A stretch of 64,000 bases of DNA from Natroniella sulfidigena (GTDB lineage: Bacteria > Bacillota > Halanaerobiia > Halobacteroidales > Halobacteroidaceae), in NCBI RefSeq assembly GCF_023223645.1, contig NZ_JALKBY010000007.1, positions 62,001 to 126,000 of the forward strand, in the 5' to 3' direction. Shown here piece by piece: positions 17,310-26,715 of this stretch. A program made the translations under genes and the position numbers. Position 1 is the first letter of the stretch; every line of letters starts with the position of its first letter. The notes below the pieces were generated by a model that worked only from the letters and a program-made list of their open reading frames with translations, had not been told where the DNA came from and did not search any database.

Positions 17310-18305
17310 TTATGACCATTCTATAACTGTTGCTCCCCAAGTTAATCCAGCTCCAAAACCGACTAAAACGATAATATCTCCTGCTGTTATCTTTCCTTCT
17401 CGCACAGCTTCATCCAACGCAAGTGGCACTGAAGCAGCAGAAGTATTTCCATATCTATCAAGATTAACATAAATTTGTTCTTCATTTAGTTTGAGACGTT
17501 TTCTAGCAGCATCAATAATTCTAATATTGGCTTGGTGTGGAATTAAATAATCAATATCTTCCCTATCCAACCCTACCTGCTGTAATGCTTCTTTAGCTGC
17601 TTTCCCTAAGATTCTAACAGCAAACTTAAAGACAGGATTGCCATCCATTTTAAGATAATGAGCCCGTTCATCAAGTACCCCTTGAGAGAAAGGCCATTTT
17701 GAACCACCACCTGGAATCTTTAATACTTCAGCTTTAGAACCATCTGCTCCTAAAGAGTTAGCTAAAATCCCAGCAGATTCAGTCGGTTGTAAGACTACAG
17801 CTCCAGCACCATCTCCAAATAAAATACATGTGCCTCTATCTTCCCAATCAAGTATCTTTGAAAAAGTTTCAGCACCAACTATTAAAATATTATCATAAGC
17901 CCCTGTTTCTATATACTGAGTTGCTACTGATATGCCATAGATAAAACCTGTACAAGCAGCAGCCAGATCAAAAGCTGGAATTCCTTCAGCCCCTAACTTA
18001 TCTTGTAATATGCAGGCTGTTGAAGGAAATCCAAGATAATCAGGAGTTGACGTAGCTAGTAAGATCAAATCTAAGTCCTCTACATCTAAATTAGCATCCT
18101 CCAAGGCAGCAGTTGCTGCTTGATAAGCTAGATCAGAAGTAACAACTTCTTCTTCAACTACTCTTCTTTCCTCAATTCCTGTTCTAGTTATTATCCATTC
18201 TGCATCAGTATCAACTATTCCTTCTAAGTCAGTATTTGTCAAGACATTTTCTGGTACAAATGAACCAATCCCTGCAATCTTGGCCCTTCTTAATTCCTGC
18301 TTCAT
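17310..18305 (-). CDS. fabH: Beta-ketoacyl-ACP synthase III
   Basis: Starts fatty-acid chains by joining an acyl-CoA primer to malonyl-ACP. 331 residues. Nucleophile Cys in DLAAACTGFIYG near 118, His in LIPHQANIRIID near 252, Asn in RYGNTSAASVPLAL near 281. It starts 5 bp after the plsX stop, so its ribosome site lies in the plsX 3' end. Substrate preference (straight or branched primers) cannot be told. Confidence 0.96.
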   Translation of the reverse strand: MKQELRRAKIAGIGSFVPENVLTNTDLEGIVDTDAEWIITRTGIEERRVVEEEVVTSDLAYQAATAALEDANLDVEDLDLILLATSTPDYLGFPSTACILQDKLGAEGIPAFDLAAACTGFIYGISVATQYIETGAYDNILIVGAETFSKILDWEDRGTCILFGDGAGAVVLQPTESAGILANSLGADGSKAEVLKIPGGGSKWPFSQGVLDERAHYLKMDGNPVFKFAVRILGKAAKEALQQVGLDREDIDYLIPHQANIRIIDAARKRLKLNEEQIYVNLDRYGNTSAASVPLALDEAVREGKITAGDIIVLVGFGAGLTWGATVIEWS

Positions 18306-18310
18306 AATTA

Positions 18311-19309
18311 TTAATCAGTCCTTCCATCAATATTAGCTTTTATTGAATCAATCAATTTAGCTTCGATTGATTCTTGAGCAATTTTTATTGCATTCTTAAT
18401 TGCTTTGGCATTTGAACTACCATGGCTAATAATTACTATTCCATCAATCCCTAATAAGGGAGCACCACCATACTCTGTATAATCCATCTTCTTTTTTACT
18501 CTATTGAAAGCAGGCTTTAATAATAAACCACCCAATTTAGTCAACCAACTTGCTTCAATCTCCTGCTTGATAATCTTAAATAAAGCCTTAACTAAACCTT
18601 CTGATGTCTTCAGTACTATATTACCCACAAACCCATCAGCTAACACTACATCGTATTCTCCAGTAAAGATATCTCTTCCTTCAATATTTCCAGCAAAATT
18701 TATATCCTCTGTCTCTTTTAACATTTGATGAACATTTAAAACCAATTCATTACCCTTTTTCTCCTCTTCACCAATGCTTAATAAGCCAACTTTAGGATTC
18801 GATTTATGTAAGATTTGATCAGCATAAATTTGGCCCATTATCGCTTGTTGAAATAAATGCTCAGGCTTACTATCTACGTTGGCCCCTGCATCTAAAACCA
18901 AGGTCTCTTCTTTAAGGGTTGGAAAAACAGCACCAATTGCTGGTCTTGCCACACCTTTTATTCGTCCGATATTAAATAAGCCACCTGCCATTACTGCTCC
19001 TGTATTTCCTGCAGATACAAAACCATCAACTTCTCCTTCTTTAACCAATCTAGTACCTATTGCAATAGTTGAATCTTTCTTCTTCCGTAATGCTTTAGCA
19101 GGAGATTCATTCATCCCAATCAACTCTGAAGCATGATGAATTTCTATCTTCTCACTAGGGAAAGAATATTGATCAAGTTCCTCTTTCAATCGCTCTTTAG
19201 GGCCAACCAAAATAATTTGCCCTTGAAACTGGTCAATACTCTCCATAACACCTTTAATTATCTCCTGGGGTGCATGATCTCCACCCATTGCATCAATAGC
19301 AATCTTCAA
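18311..19309 (-). CDS. plsX: Phosphate acyltransferase
   Basis: Converts acyl-ACP to acyl-phosphate for phosphatidic acid synthesis. The family N-terminus KIAIDAMGGDHAP fits a TTG start at 19309 with AAGGAGG 9 bp upstream, giving about 332 residues; a longer frame is open upstream but overlaps fapR. Motifs include GNTGAVMAGG near 98, GVARPAIGAVFP near 118, LDAGANVD near 137, and EYGGAPLLGIDG near 278. Second gene of the FapR operon. Confidence 0.95.
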   Translation of the reverse strand: MKIAIDAMGGDHAPQEIIKGVMESIDQFQGQIILVGPKERLKEELDQYSFPSEKIEIHHASELIGMNESPAKALRKKKDSTIAIGTRLVKEGEVDGFVSAGNTGAVMAGGLFNIGRIKGVARPAIGAVFPTLKEETLVLDAGANVDSKPEHLFQQAIMGQIYADQILHKSNPKVGLLSIGEEEKKGNELVLNVHQMLKETEDINFAGNIEGRDIFTGEYDVVLADGFVGNIVLKTSEGLVKALFKIIKQEIEASWLTKLGGLLLKPAFNRVKKKMDYTEYGGAPLLGIDGIVIISHGSSNAKAIKNAIKIAQESIEAKLIDSIKANIDGRTD

Positions 19310-19313
19310 AACT

Positions 19314-19886
19314 CTAAACCTCCTTATCAGGGTCATCAACTGAAAAAATTATAAACTCTCCTGTAAAAACCGTATCGTTACTTGCTTTAGTTTCTACATT
19401 AACATAAAATTTATTCTTTTTAGCTTTCTCCACTTTAGCCTTAGCAATCAATCGCTCTCCGATATAAACCGGTCTATTATATCTGATCTTTGACGAACCC
19501 GTCAAAGCTACATCCGTATCAATTATCGCCACAGCTAATGTATTAGCTTGAGCAAAAATATGATGCCCTCGTACAATTTTTGTCTTTTCTAAACAAAGCT
19601 CTTCTGTCACCTCTAAAATAGAAAGACCACTTTGATCAAGTTCGATATCTACTAATTCACCAATGATTTCTCCACTTTGTACAGATTTCACCTTAGAATA
19701 AGCTTGTTTAGCGACTGATTTAGTCCTTTTACGAACTTCAGGTATTCCCAACTCCATTCTATCCAACCGAATAGTTTGAATACTAACCCCAAAGATTTCA
19801 GCCAATTCTTTATCAATTAAGAATGGATTCTCCTCTAATTTATCTTGTAGCTTTTTTTGGCGTTCAGCCTTATTTAATCTACCCAT
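19314..19886 (-). CDS. fapR: FapR, malonyl-CoA-responsive repressor of lipid genes
   Basis: 190 residues: an N-terminal helix-turn-helix (AEIFGVSIQTIRLDR, about 27-41) and a C-terminal hot-dog domain that in the family binds malonyl-CoA or malonyl-ACP and releases DNA. It heads the operon fapR-plsX-fabH-fabK-fabD-fabG-acpP-fabK-like-fabF-rnc, and a matching operator lies at 19916-19932 just behind the promoter, so autoregulation is well supported. ATG follows TAGGTGG. Confidence 0.95.
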   Translation of the reverse strand: MGRLNKAERQKKLQDKLEENPFLIDKELAEIFGVSIQTIRLDRMELGIPEVRKRTKSVAKQAYSKVKSVQSGEIIGELVDIELDQSGLSILEVTEELCLEKTKIVRGHHIFAQANTLAVAIIDTDVALTGSSKIRYNRPVYIGERLIAKAKVEKAKKNKFYVNVETKASNDTVFTGEFIIFSVDDPDKEV

Positions 19887-19915
19887 TTATTATTACCACC
19901 TATTGAAATCTTATA

Positions 19916-19932
19916 TTAAGACCAGGTACTAA
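19916..19932 (-). promoter_or_regulatory. FapR operator
   Basis: Minus-strand TTAGTACCTGGTCTTAA is an imperfect palindrome matching the known FapR box (TTAGTACC-N-GGTACTAA type; one half is degenerate). It lies 16 bp downstream of the -10 box, so bound FapR would block early elongation or initiation. Confidence 0.8.
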
Positions 19933-19947
19933 TTTTCTTCCATTTGT

Positions 19948-19976
19948 ATTATATATAATTTCACTGCTAAGTGCAA
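19948..19976 (-). promoter_or_regulatory. Promoter of the fapR-fab operon
   Basis: -35 TTGCAC (19971-19976), 17-bp spacer, perfect -10 TATAAT (19948-19953) on the minus strand. Confidence 0.8.
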
Positions 19977-20000
19977 GAGAAATTAGGTTATTTTTTTATT

Positions 20001-20096
20001 TAACTTAAGTTTAAGGTTAAGGCTAAGACTAAGTCAACCATTAAGAACATAAAAATTTAGATTTTACTTAAACTTAGGCTTAGACTCAATCTTAAT
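20001..20096. repeat. Hexamer-armed palindromic repeat, copy D
   Basis: Left arm TTAAGTTTAAGGTTAAGG continuing to AAGTC (20004-20036), core AACCATTAAGAACATAA, right arm of AAACTT/AGGCTT/AGACTC hexamers to 20095. Lies between the fapR promoter and the rpmF terminator. Confidence 0.85.
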
Positions 20097-20116
20097 TATA
20101 ACCTACGTTACAAAAT

Positions 20117-20158
20117 AAAAAAAGAGTAAGGTATTTATCTTCCCCCTACTCTTTTTGT
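20117..20158 (-). terminator. Terminator after rpmF
   Basis: AAAAAGAGTAAGG pairs with the downstream CCCTACTCTTTTT; T-tracts on both sides, 14 bp beyond the rpmF stop. Confidence 0.85.
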
Positions 20159-20171
20159 CTATAAGCTATAT

Positions 20172-20339
20172 TTATTTAACCTTCTTACCTTTGTAATATC
20201 CACACTCTGGACATACACGGTGTGACAATTTGAATTCATGGCACTGAGAACACTCAACTAAATTAGGTGCATTTAACTTCCAATGAGTTCTTCTCTTTCT
20301 CTTACGCGTCTTAGAAGTCCTCCTCTTAGGTACTGCCAT
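20172..20339 (-). CDS. rpmF: 50S ribosomal protein L32
   Basis: 55 residues, basic N-terminus [19 protein letters not shown], then a zinc-ribbon pair CSQC (30-33) and CPEC (43-46), so this is the zinc-binding C+ form. ATG at 20339 follows AAAGGAGGGG. It follows yceD, the usual yceD-rpmF pair. Confidence 0.96.
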   Translation of the reverse strand: MAVPKRRTSKTRKRKRRTHWKLNAPNLVECSQCHEFKLSHRVCPECGYYKGKKVK

Positions 20340-20398
20340 TGAAATCCCCTCCTTTCGAATTTAAAATTATTGAGAATCAATATAATTATAACCTAATA

Positions 20399-20875
20399 TT
20401 ATTCTTTATCAGGTAATAACTTTTCTAATTTTGCCAACCTTGGATCAACTTTATGCATTATACAATCACATTCTTCTTCATTCAAATTTTGACCACAGCT
20501 AGGACATAGCCCCTTACACTCTTCATTACATACATATTTCATTGGTATTGCTAATCTAATATGTTCAGCTAAAATTCCACTGACATCAATCTCTGCATCT
20601 TCAACCTCTTCTTTATCAATTTCGCCATTTACTTCAAACTCTAATTCGGTTTCAAATTCTTCTAAACAGCGACTACAAAATACCTCTAATGATAAAGAAG
20701 CAGTTCCCATAATAACATATTCACCTTCAGAATTGACAACCTTTAATTCCGCATTACTCGGCTCAATAATTGAAATTTCTTGTCCTTGAACCTTTCTATC
20801 TGCTAAGTCCAAAGAAAACTCAGTATTCATTATAGCACCGAGATCATCTTTAATTTCTGTAATATCTATTTTCAT
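20399..20875 (-). CDS. yceD: YceD/DUF177 family protein
   Basis: 158 residues. The conserved CSRCLEEFETEL near residue 88 carries the CxxC of the family, and a second Cys cluster at the C-terminus (CNEECKGLCPSCGQNLNEEECDC region) suggests metal binding. The family accompanies rpmF in most bacteria and is linked to ribosome or 23S rRNA metabolism by genetics elsewhere; the biochemical role is unsettled. Between ackA and rpmF, with AGAGGTGA before ATG. Confidence 0.9.
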   Translation of the reverse strand: MKIDITEIKDDLGAIMNTEFSLDLADRKVQGQEISIIEPSNAELKVVNSEGEYVIMGTASLSLEVFCSRCLEEFETELEFEVNGEIDKEEVEDAEIDVSGILAEHIRLAIPMKYVCNEECKGLCPSCGQNLNEEECDCIMHKVDPRLAKLEKLLPDKE

Positions 20876-20945
20876 CTAATCACCTCTAAAACAACATATC
20901 TATTATAATATACAACTTCCTGTTTTGTCAAGAGTTTCTCGTAGA

Positions 20946-22139
20946 TTAGCTGATCAATTCTTCAGTATCTCGTGCAATCACTAGTTCTTCATTAGTAGGA
21001 ATTACAAATACCTTGACTTGAGAATCAGTAGCACTTATTTCCTGTAATCTTCCTCTAACATCATTCTTACTCGGATCAAGCTTAATTCCTAAATAATCTA
21101 AATCCTGACAGATTGACTCTCTCATCTCAATTCCATTTTCACCAACCCCTGCTGTAAAGACAACTGCATCTACTCCGTTCATAGTTGCCACATAAGAACC
21201 AATATATTTTTTAACCCGATAACTGAATACATCTAAAGCCAACCTCGCTCTTTCATTTCCTGCCTCAGCTGCTTCTTCAATATCCCTCATATCACTACTG
21301 ACTCCCGATAAGCCTAATAATCCACTCTCTTGATTCATTAAGTTATCTATTTCTGCTGGCGATAAATCTTCTTCTTCCATGATAAATGAAATCGCTGCTG
21401 GATCAAGATCTCCACACCTTGTTCCCATCATCAATCCTTCTAAAGGAGTTAGGCCCATGCTTGTATCATAGGATTCCCCATTTTTAATAGCCGTTATACT
21501 AGCTCCATTACCCAAGTGACAAGTAATTATTTTCAAATCCTCTAAATCCTTCCCTAACTCTTGAGCAACTGCTTGAGCTACAAATTTATGGGATGTACCA
21601 TGAAAACCATAACGACGTAAATCATACTTCTCATAGTACTCATAAGGTAAACCATAAGTGTACGCTTCCTTAGGCATAGTCTGATGAAAAGCTGTATCAA
21701 AAACAGCAACCTGTTGAGCATGAGGCATTAACTTTTCACAAACTTCAATCCCCATTAAATTAGGTGGATTATGTAACGGAGCCAAGCTAGACCACTTTTT
21801 AATCTGATCTTTAACATCTTGATCAACAATTACTGATTCGGAAAAAGATTTTCCACCTTGTACTACTCGATGACCTACTGCAGTTATTTCATCTACCTTA
21901 GCAATAACACCTTTATTTGGCTCTGTTAATGATTCTATCACTAACTCCATTCCAGTTGCATGATCTGCAATTTCAGTTTCTAATTCAATTACCTCTCCCG
22001 TATCTGCTTCTTGCTCTAAAGATGAACCACTAATTCCAATTCTTTCTACTAACCCTTTCGCTAGTACCTGTTCATCTTTCATATTAAATAGTTTATATTT
22101 TATTGAAGAACTTCCACTGTTGATTACTAGAATTCTCAT
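20946..22139 (-). CDS. ackA: Acetate kinase
   Basis: Makes ATP from acetyl-phosphate and ADP, the energy-yielding step of acetate fermentation. 397 residues. INSGSSSIKYKLF at 5-17, VFDTAFHQTMP near 147, GFHGTSHKFVA near 178 and HLGNGASITAI near 208 are all present. It lies 174 bp after pta, separated by a palindromic repeat that may alter relative expression. ATG follows GGAGGA. Confidence 0.97.
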   Translation of the reverse strand: MRILVINSGSSSIKYKLFNMKDEQVLAKGLVERIGISGSSLEQEADTGEVIELETEIADHATGMELVIESLTEPNKGVIAKVDEITAVGHRVVQGGKSFSESVIVDQDVKDQIKKWSSLAPLHNPPNLMGIEVCEKLMPHAQQVAVFDTAFHQTMPKEAYTYGLPYEYYEKYDLRRYGFHGTSHKFVAQAVAQELGKDLEDLKIITCHLGNGASITAIKNGESYDTSMGLTPLEGLMMGTRCGDLDPAAISFIMEEEDLSPAEIDNLMNQESGLLGLSGVSSDMRDIEEAAEAGNERARLALDVFSYRVKKYIGSYVATMNGVDAVVFTAGVGENGIEMRESICQDLDYLGIKLDPSKNDVRGRLQEISATDSQVKVFVIPTNEELVIARDTEELIS

Positions 22140-22187
22140 TATTTAATCCTCCCTAGCTTGTAATAAATTTTTCTGATTGCTTTAATT

Positions 22188-22317
22188 TTTATTGATATTA
22201 AGCGTAACTTCAATTGATAATTGATAGTTTAAAATTGATAGTTAAAAACCTTCAAAACCTTTGAATTTATGAACTTGATCTTCAACTCTCAATTGTCAAT
22301 TCTCAACTATCAATTAG
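22188..22317. repeat. Palindrome with TTGATAATTG-type arms between pta and ackA
   Basis: Begins ATTGATATTAAGCGTAAC, then tandem TTGATA units (22209-22246), and ends with an inverted set CAATTGTCAATTCTCAAC... to 22317. Arms resemble those at 14380-14541. It is in the pta-ackA transcript. Confidence 0.7.
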
Positions 22318-23312
22318 CTATTTTGAGCTTGTACAGCCGTGATTGCTGTTACATTAACAATATCTTGAATGCTACAGCCCCGAGATAAGTCATTTACTGG
22401 CTTAGCTATACCTTGTAATACAGGGCCAATCGCTTCAGCTTGAGCAAATCTCTGTACTAGTTTATAACCAATATTTCCTGACTGTAAATCTGGAAAGATT
22501 AAAACATTTGCTTGTCCAGCCAAATCACTTTCAGGATACTTTTGTTCAGCAACTTTAGACAATATAGCAGCATCTGCTTGCATCTCACCATCAATCTTAA
22601 GTTCTGGATTAAGAACTTGAGCTAATTCAGTAGCATTATTTACTTTATCAACCATCTTATGCCTAGCACTACCATTAGTAGAAAAAGACAACATGGCTAC
22701 CCGCGGATCAACCCCAGCTAAATCCTGAGCTGTTTTAGCAGATGAAACTGCTATCTCTGCTAATTGTTTCGCTGTAGGATTAGGATTAACAGCACAATCT
22801 CCAAAGACCAATAAGCCATCATCTCCAAAATCTTTGTCTTGGACAATCATAATAAAAGCACCAGAAATGACTGAAATTCCTGGAGCCGTACCAACTATTC
22901 TAATAGCTGCTCTTAGTACATTTCCCGTTTCATTAGCAGCCCCTGCTACCTTCCCATCTGCATCTCCTTTTTCAACCATTAATGAACCAAAATATAAAGG
23001 ATCAATAACTTGCTCTCTGGCTTCTTCTAAGCTAATCCCTCTATGCTCTCTTAACTGATAATAAGTCTGACTATACTCTTCTAATTTATCAGACTGACTC
23101 GGATTAATGATCTCAACTCCTGTTAGATCAATACCATGTTCTAGAGCTAAATTCTGAATTTTCTCTCTATTTCCAAGTAAAACAACATCAGCAATCTCCT
23201 TTTCTAAAATAAGGGGTACTGCTTTTATCATTCGTGGCTCAGTACCTTCTGGAAGAACAATCTTTTTGCGCTCTTGCCTTGCTCTTTGGTGTATCTTCCC
23301 GATAAAACTCAT
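22314..23312 (-). CDS. pta: Phosphate acetyltransferase
   Basis: Converts acetyl-CoA and phosphate to acetyl-phosphate and CoA. 332 residues, the short Pta form with only the catalytic PTA_PTB domain. ANETGNVLRAAIRIVGTAPG near 130 and MLSFSTNGSARH near 205 are family motifs. With ackA it forms the acetate branch. ATG follows GCAAGGAGG. Confidence 0.96.
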   Translation of the reverse strand: MSFIGKIHQRARQERKKIVLPEGTEPRMIKAVPLILEKEIADVVLLGNREKIQNLALEHGIDLTGVEIINPSQSDKLEEYSQTYYQLREHRGISLEEAREQVIDPLYFGSLMVEKGDADGKVAGAANETGNVLRAAIRIVGTAPGISVISGAFIMIVQDKDFGDDGLLVFGDCAVNPNPTAKQLAEIAVSSAKTAQDLAGVDPRVAMLSFSTNGSARHKMVDKVNNATELAQVLNPELKIDGEMQADAAILSKVAEQKYPESDLAGQANVLIFPDLQSGNIGYKLVQRFAQAEAIGPVLQGIAKPVNDLSRGCSIQDIVNVTAITAVQAQNS

Positions 23313-23637
23313 TCTTTGGCCTCCTTGCTATTTATACTACAAGATTAAGGGGCTTATATTCTTATAAAAATTATGGCTATCGTTTTCTTGAACTACTAGA
23401 TTAAAAACTACTCGATTAATCAAGGTTATTCCTTGTTTTTATTCAAAGTTTAAATAATAGAAAAAATCTATTTTGCTCTAATCTTTTCAATTGTCTGATA
23501 AGTGAATAATAAGATCATTTATGTAGTTGTAAATTACCATTTACTATATTATTTTTAACAATTTTTTTCAAATTATACTAGTTGAAGATTGATATTTAAA
23601 TTATTACAACTTATAATAGAAGCAAGGAGGAATGAAG
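23313..23637. promoter_or_regulatory. Divergent intergenic region pta / tmcAL
   Basis: Holds a plus-strand promoter for the next gene: -35 TTGATA (23589-23594), 17-bp spacer, -10 TATAAT (23612-23617). No clear promoter for pta was found on the other strand. No ORF. Confidence 0.65.
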
Positions 23638-24927
23638 ATGAAAGTACTAGGAATCATTACTGAATATAACCCTTTCCATTATGGGCACCAAATCCACCTT
23701 AATAAATCACTGACTAAAAGTAAAGCAGATGCAACAATCTGTATTATGAGCGGTAGCTTTTTACAAAGAGGAACGCCTGCTATTGTTAATCAATGGACTC
23801 GTACTAAGATGGCCCTTCAGCAAGGAGTAGATCTAGTAATTCAACTTCCTGTTGCTTACACTACTCGTAGTGCTCAATACTTTGCATATGGAGCAGTAAA
23901 GTTATTGACTGCAACAAATATTGTAGATCATCTCTGTTTTGGTAGTGAATTAGGAGAAATTGCTCCTCTTAAGTTAATTGGTCAATTACTAGCAACTGAG
24001 CCTGATCAGCTAAATCAATTGATCAAAGAGGAATTGACTACAGGAGTCTCTTATCCGTTGGCCCGTAGTAAAGCTCTAACTCAGTTTTTGAAACTTAACT
24101 CTAATCTGACTGATATTTCAACAACCAAGTTAAAATCTATCTTAATTAACTCAAATAACATTTTAGGCTTAGAATATATCAGAGCTTTAACTAAATTAAA
24201 GAGTTCAATTATTCCATTAACAATCAAACGAGAAGGAGGTAGTTATCACTCAACTGAACTACAAAAGATAGCTAGTGCATCAGCAATCAGAGAACAGATC
24301 AAACAAAATTATAACTCCAAACAACCACTTTTAGACTCTGAATTAAATAAATCAATGCCCGATTCAACATTTAAGATTTTACAAGAAGAGTTTGCAAATC
24401 GGCTTGGGCCTATATTTTATGAAGATTTCACTTTGCAGATTTTAACATTATTAAGAAGGGTTACTCACAAGCAATTAAAAAATTATGAAGGAGTAACTGG
24501 AGGATTAGAAAACAGAATCAAAGATGCCGCTACAAAAGCAACATCCCTATCAGAGTTGATAAAACTAATTAAGACTAAGCGATTTACTCAAACTCGAATT
24601 CAACGCATCTTAACTCAACTATTATTGGATTTAAATCAAGAAAAATTAAGTGAGTTTGAATCAGCAGGCGGACCACAATATCTTAGAATCTTAGGTTTTA
24701 ACAAGCAAGGTAGGAAGTTACTTAAATTACTGAAAGAAAAAGCTGATTTACCCATCATCACTAATTTATCGAATCACTTTCGTACTAATCAGGAACCTAA
24801 AAGTACCATCCAAAAAATGCTTTTATCTGATATTAAAGCTAATAATATCTATTCACTAACCTATCCTAAATTAACAGCCCGGCAAGGAGGAGTGGATTTT
24901 TATCGCCAACCAATTATTCTAACCTAA
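23638..24927 (+). CDS. tmcAL: tRNA(Met) cytidine acetate ligase (YlbM)
   Basis: Activates acetate with ATP and acetylates the wobble cytidine of elongator tRNA(Met). The N-terminus GIITEYNPFHYGHQIHL is the nucleotidyltransferase signature of the family (HxGH-like site), followed by MSGSFLQRGTPA near 36 and GSELGEI near 105. About 429 residues. The ATG at 23638 is preferred over 23632 because AGGAGG lies 7 bp upstream of it. Convergent with ylbL (4-bp overlap). A degenerate fragment of this gene recurs at about 27222-27267. Confidence 0.92.
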   Translation: MKVLGIITEYNPFHYGHQIHLNKSLTKSKADATICIMSGSFLQRGTPAIVNQWTRTKMALQQGVDLVIQLPVAYTTRSAQYFAYGAVKLLTATNIVDHLCFGSELGEIAPLKLIGQLLATEPDQLNQLIKEELTTGVSYPLARSKALTQFLKLNSNLTDISTTKLKSILINSNNILGLEYIRALTKLKSSIIPLTIKREGGSYHSTELQKIASASAIREQIKQNYNSKQPLLDSELNKSMPDSTFKILQEEFANRLGPIFYEDFTLQILTLLRRVTHKQLKNYEGVTGGLENRIKDAATKATSLSELIKLIKTKRFTQTRIQRILTQLLLDLNQEKLSEFESAGGPQYLRILGFNKQGRKLLKLLKEKADLPIITNLSNHFRTNQEPKSTIQKMLLSDIKANNIYSLTYPKLTARQGGVDFYRQPIILT

Positions 24928-25937
24928 ATTCCTTCTAAATATGAAATAATTTGATCTATATCTTCCACAATAACAATCTCTATTTCTTCTTTTTCTACTC
25001 CCTCTACTTCTTGCTGGTTTCCAACTGGAACAAAGAAGATATCTGCCCCTTCTTCTTTAGCAGCTGCTATCTTTTGTTTTACTCCGTCTATCTTTCCTAC
25101 TTCACCTTCTAAACTAATAGTTCCAGTTCCAGCTATCTGTACATCTTCGGTTAAATCCTCTTCAGTCAAGCGATTATAAATCTCTAAAGTAAACATACTG
25201 CCAGCTGAGGGTCCACCAATTTGACCTGCTTCAATACTAACTTCAATTGGTAATTCATATTCTCGTTGATAAGGACTGATTAAAACACCAATTGATGGTT
25301 GAGCTGAACTTTCCCCAGATACCTTCGTCTCAATTAGAAAATCCTTTTCCTCTCCATTGCGTTCAACTGTTACTTTAACCTCAGCACCTCCTTCTCGTGC
25401 TTGAACCTTATTAATAACTTCTGTTAATAATTCAACCGGTTGATCATCAATTGCTACAATGATATCATCAACCTGTAATTTATCATAAGCATCGCTGTCC
25501 TCTAAAACCTTGACTACCTGAGCACCTTCTCCAGTAATCTTAGTCTCATAACCTGCTTTTTGTAATGCCACTGCTTTAGCTTTCATCTGACTTTCTTCCA
25601 TCATTTCTTGCATCAAGTCAAAATATTCATCCATATCTACTCCAGGAGGCAAAAAATCTCCAGAGCGTAATTCCACTAAATCAGGAGTAAATAATCGAAC
25701 ATAAATTGATTCTATTAAACTGGCCCTTTTCATCGAAACAGATGTCAACATTATATCTCCTTCTACTGGATAAATATCTGCTGCTTCTTCTATCTCAATC
25801 ATTGGTGCTAGTCTCTCTGCTTTACCAGGAGAAACAATATAATAGTTGCTAGGCCAAAAAAATAAAATAGCTATTAAAATACCAATAGCTATTAAACTTA
25901 ATAACCGTTTATTTTCGATCAATCCCTTCTTCTTCAT
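24924..25937 (-). CDS. ylbL: YlbL/SepM-type PDZ and Lon-like serine protease, copy 1
   Basis: 337 residues from ATG 25937. One N-terminal membrane segment (LLSLIAIGILIAILFFW), a PDZ domain around 115-195 (VVKVLEDSDAYDKLQVDDIIVAIDDQPV), and a C-terminal S16 Lon-like domain with nucleophile Ser in GGPSAGSMFTLEIYN and the Lys in GKIDGVKQKIAAAKEEG. Family members are membrane-anchored, secreted-side proteases (pheromone processing, SOS checkpoint release). The upstream patatin gene overlaps its start. A second, equally long copy lies at 27272-28285. Confidence 0.92.
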   Translation of the reverse strand: MKKKGLIENKRLLSLIAIGILIAILFFWPSNYYIVSPGKAERLAPMIEIEEAADIYPVEGDIMLTSVSMKRASLIESIYVRLFTPDLVELRSGDFLPPGVDMDEYFDLMQEMMEESQMKAKAVALQKAGYETKITGEGAQVVKVLEDSDAYDKLQVDDIIVAIDDQPVELLTEVINKVQAREGGAEVKVTVERNGEEKDFLIETKVSGESSAQPSIGVLISPYQREYELPIEVSIEAGQIGGPSAGSMFTLEIYNRLTEEDLTEDVQIAGTGTISLEGEVGKIDGVKQKIAAAKEEGADIFFVPVGNQQEVEGVEKEEIEIVIVEDIDQIISYLEGI

Positions 25938-26715
25938 TCCCAGTCCACTCCTCAATTAAGTTTTTAATCTTTGGAATTGCTTTTTTCGTTTCCTGATAGC
26001 CTAAATCAATACATTCTCCAGCTTGATCTAAATCAGTAGATTTAACATGACCTACTTGTGGTTTAATCAATAAATCTGCCCCATGATTTTTATGCTTTGT
26101 AATCTCTTGTTGCATAATATCAATTGAATTCATAATTACATCAAAAATAGTGCTGACCTCTGACTGATAATTAACCTTATGACTTACATCTACTCCAATT
26201 ACAATATCTGCTCCTAAATCTCTGACAGGAGTTACTGGAACTCGATTAAGAACTGCTCCATCTACTAATTTTTTACCATCTAATTGATAAGGTACATAAA
26301 CCCCTGGAATAGACATACTGGCCCTCATTCCATCTGCTACCAAACCACTATCGATCACGACCTCTTCACCATGTTCAATATCTACAGCTACCGTTATAAA
26401 AGGTAACTCCAGTTGACTAAAAGTCTTTTTTTGGGTTAATAACTCAAAAAATTCTTTAGCTTTTTTACCAGCTACTAAACCTTTTCTTGGTACTGTTAAA
26501 TCGGTTAAATGATCCCAAGTCAACTGCTCTGCTAAACGTTCTAACATATGTAAATCTAACCCTGCAGCAAAAAAACCACCTACAACACTACCAATACTAG
26601 TACCACCTAAGTAATCAATTGCAAGCCCTTCTTCTTCAAAAGCCTTTAAAACACCTAAATGGGCCAACCCTCTTGCTGATCCTGCTCCTAATGCTAAACC
26701 GATATTAGGTCTCAT
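25909..26715 (-). CDS. Patatin-like phospholipase (RssA/YlbK type)
   Basis: 268 residues. Oxyanion motif GAGSARGLAH (10-19), nucleophile in GGTSIGSVVGG (G-x-S-x-G, about 38-48) and catalytic Asp in VDGAVLNRVPV near 150 show a complete Ser-Asp dyad. Family enzymes hydrolyse acyl chains of lipids; the true substrate is unknown. It overlaps ylbL by 29 bp, as in the ylbK-ylbL pair of Bacillus. A deleted copy of it is at 28275-28544. The ATG has a modest GAGG site 9 bp upstream; a better one lies farther off and is out of use because of a stop. Confidence 0.9.
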   Translation of the reverse strand: MRPNIGLALGAGSARGLAHLGVLKAFEEEGLAIDYLGGTSIGSVVGGFFAAGLDLHMLERLAEQLTWDHLTDLTVPRKGLVAGKKAKEFFELLTQKKTFSQLELPFITVAVDIEHGEEVVIDSGLVADGMRASMSIPGVYVPYQLDGKKLVDGAVLNRVPVTPVRDLGADIVIGVDVSHKVNYQSEVSTIFDVIMNSIDIMQQEITKHKNHGADLLIKPQVGHVKSTDLDQAGECIDLGYQETKKAIPKIKNLIEEWTGNEEEGIDRK

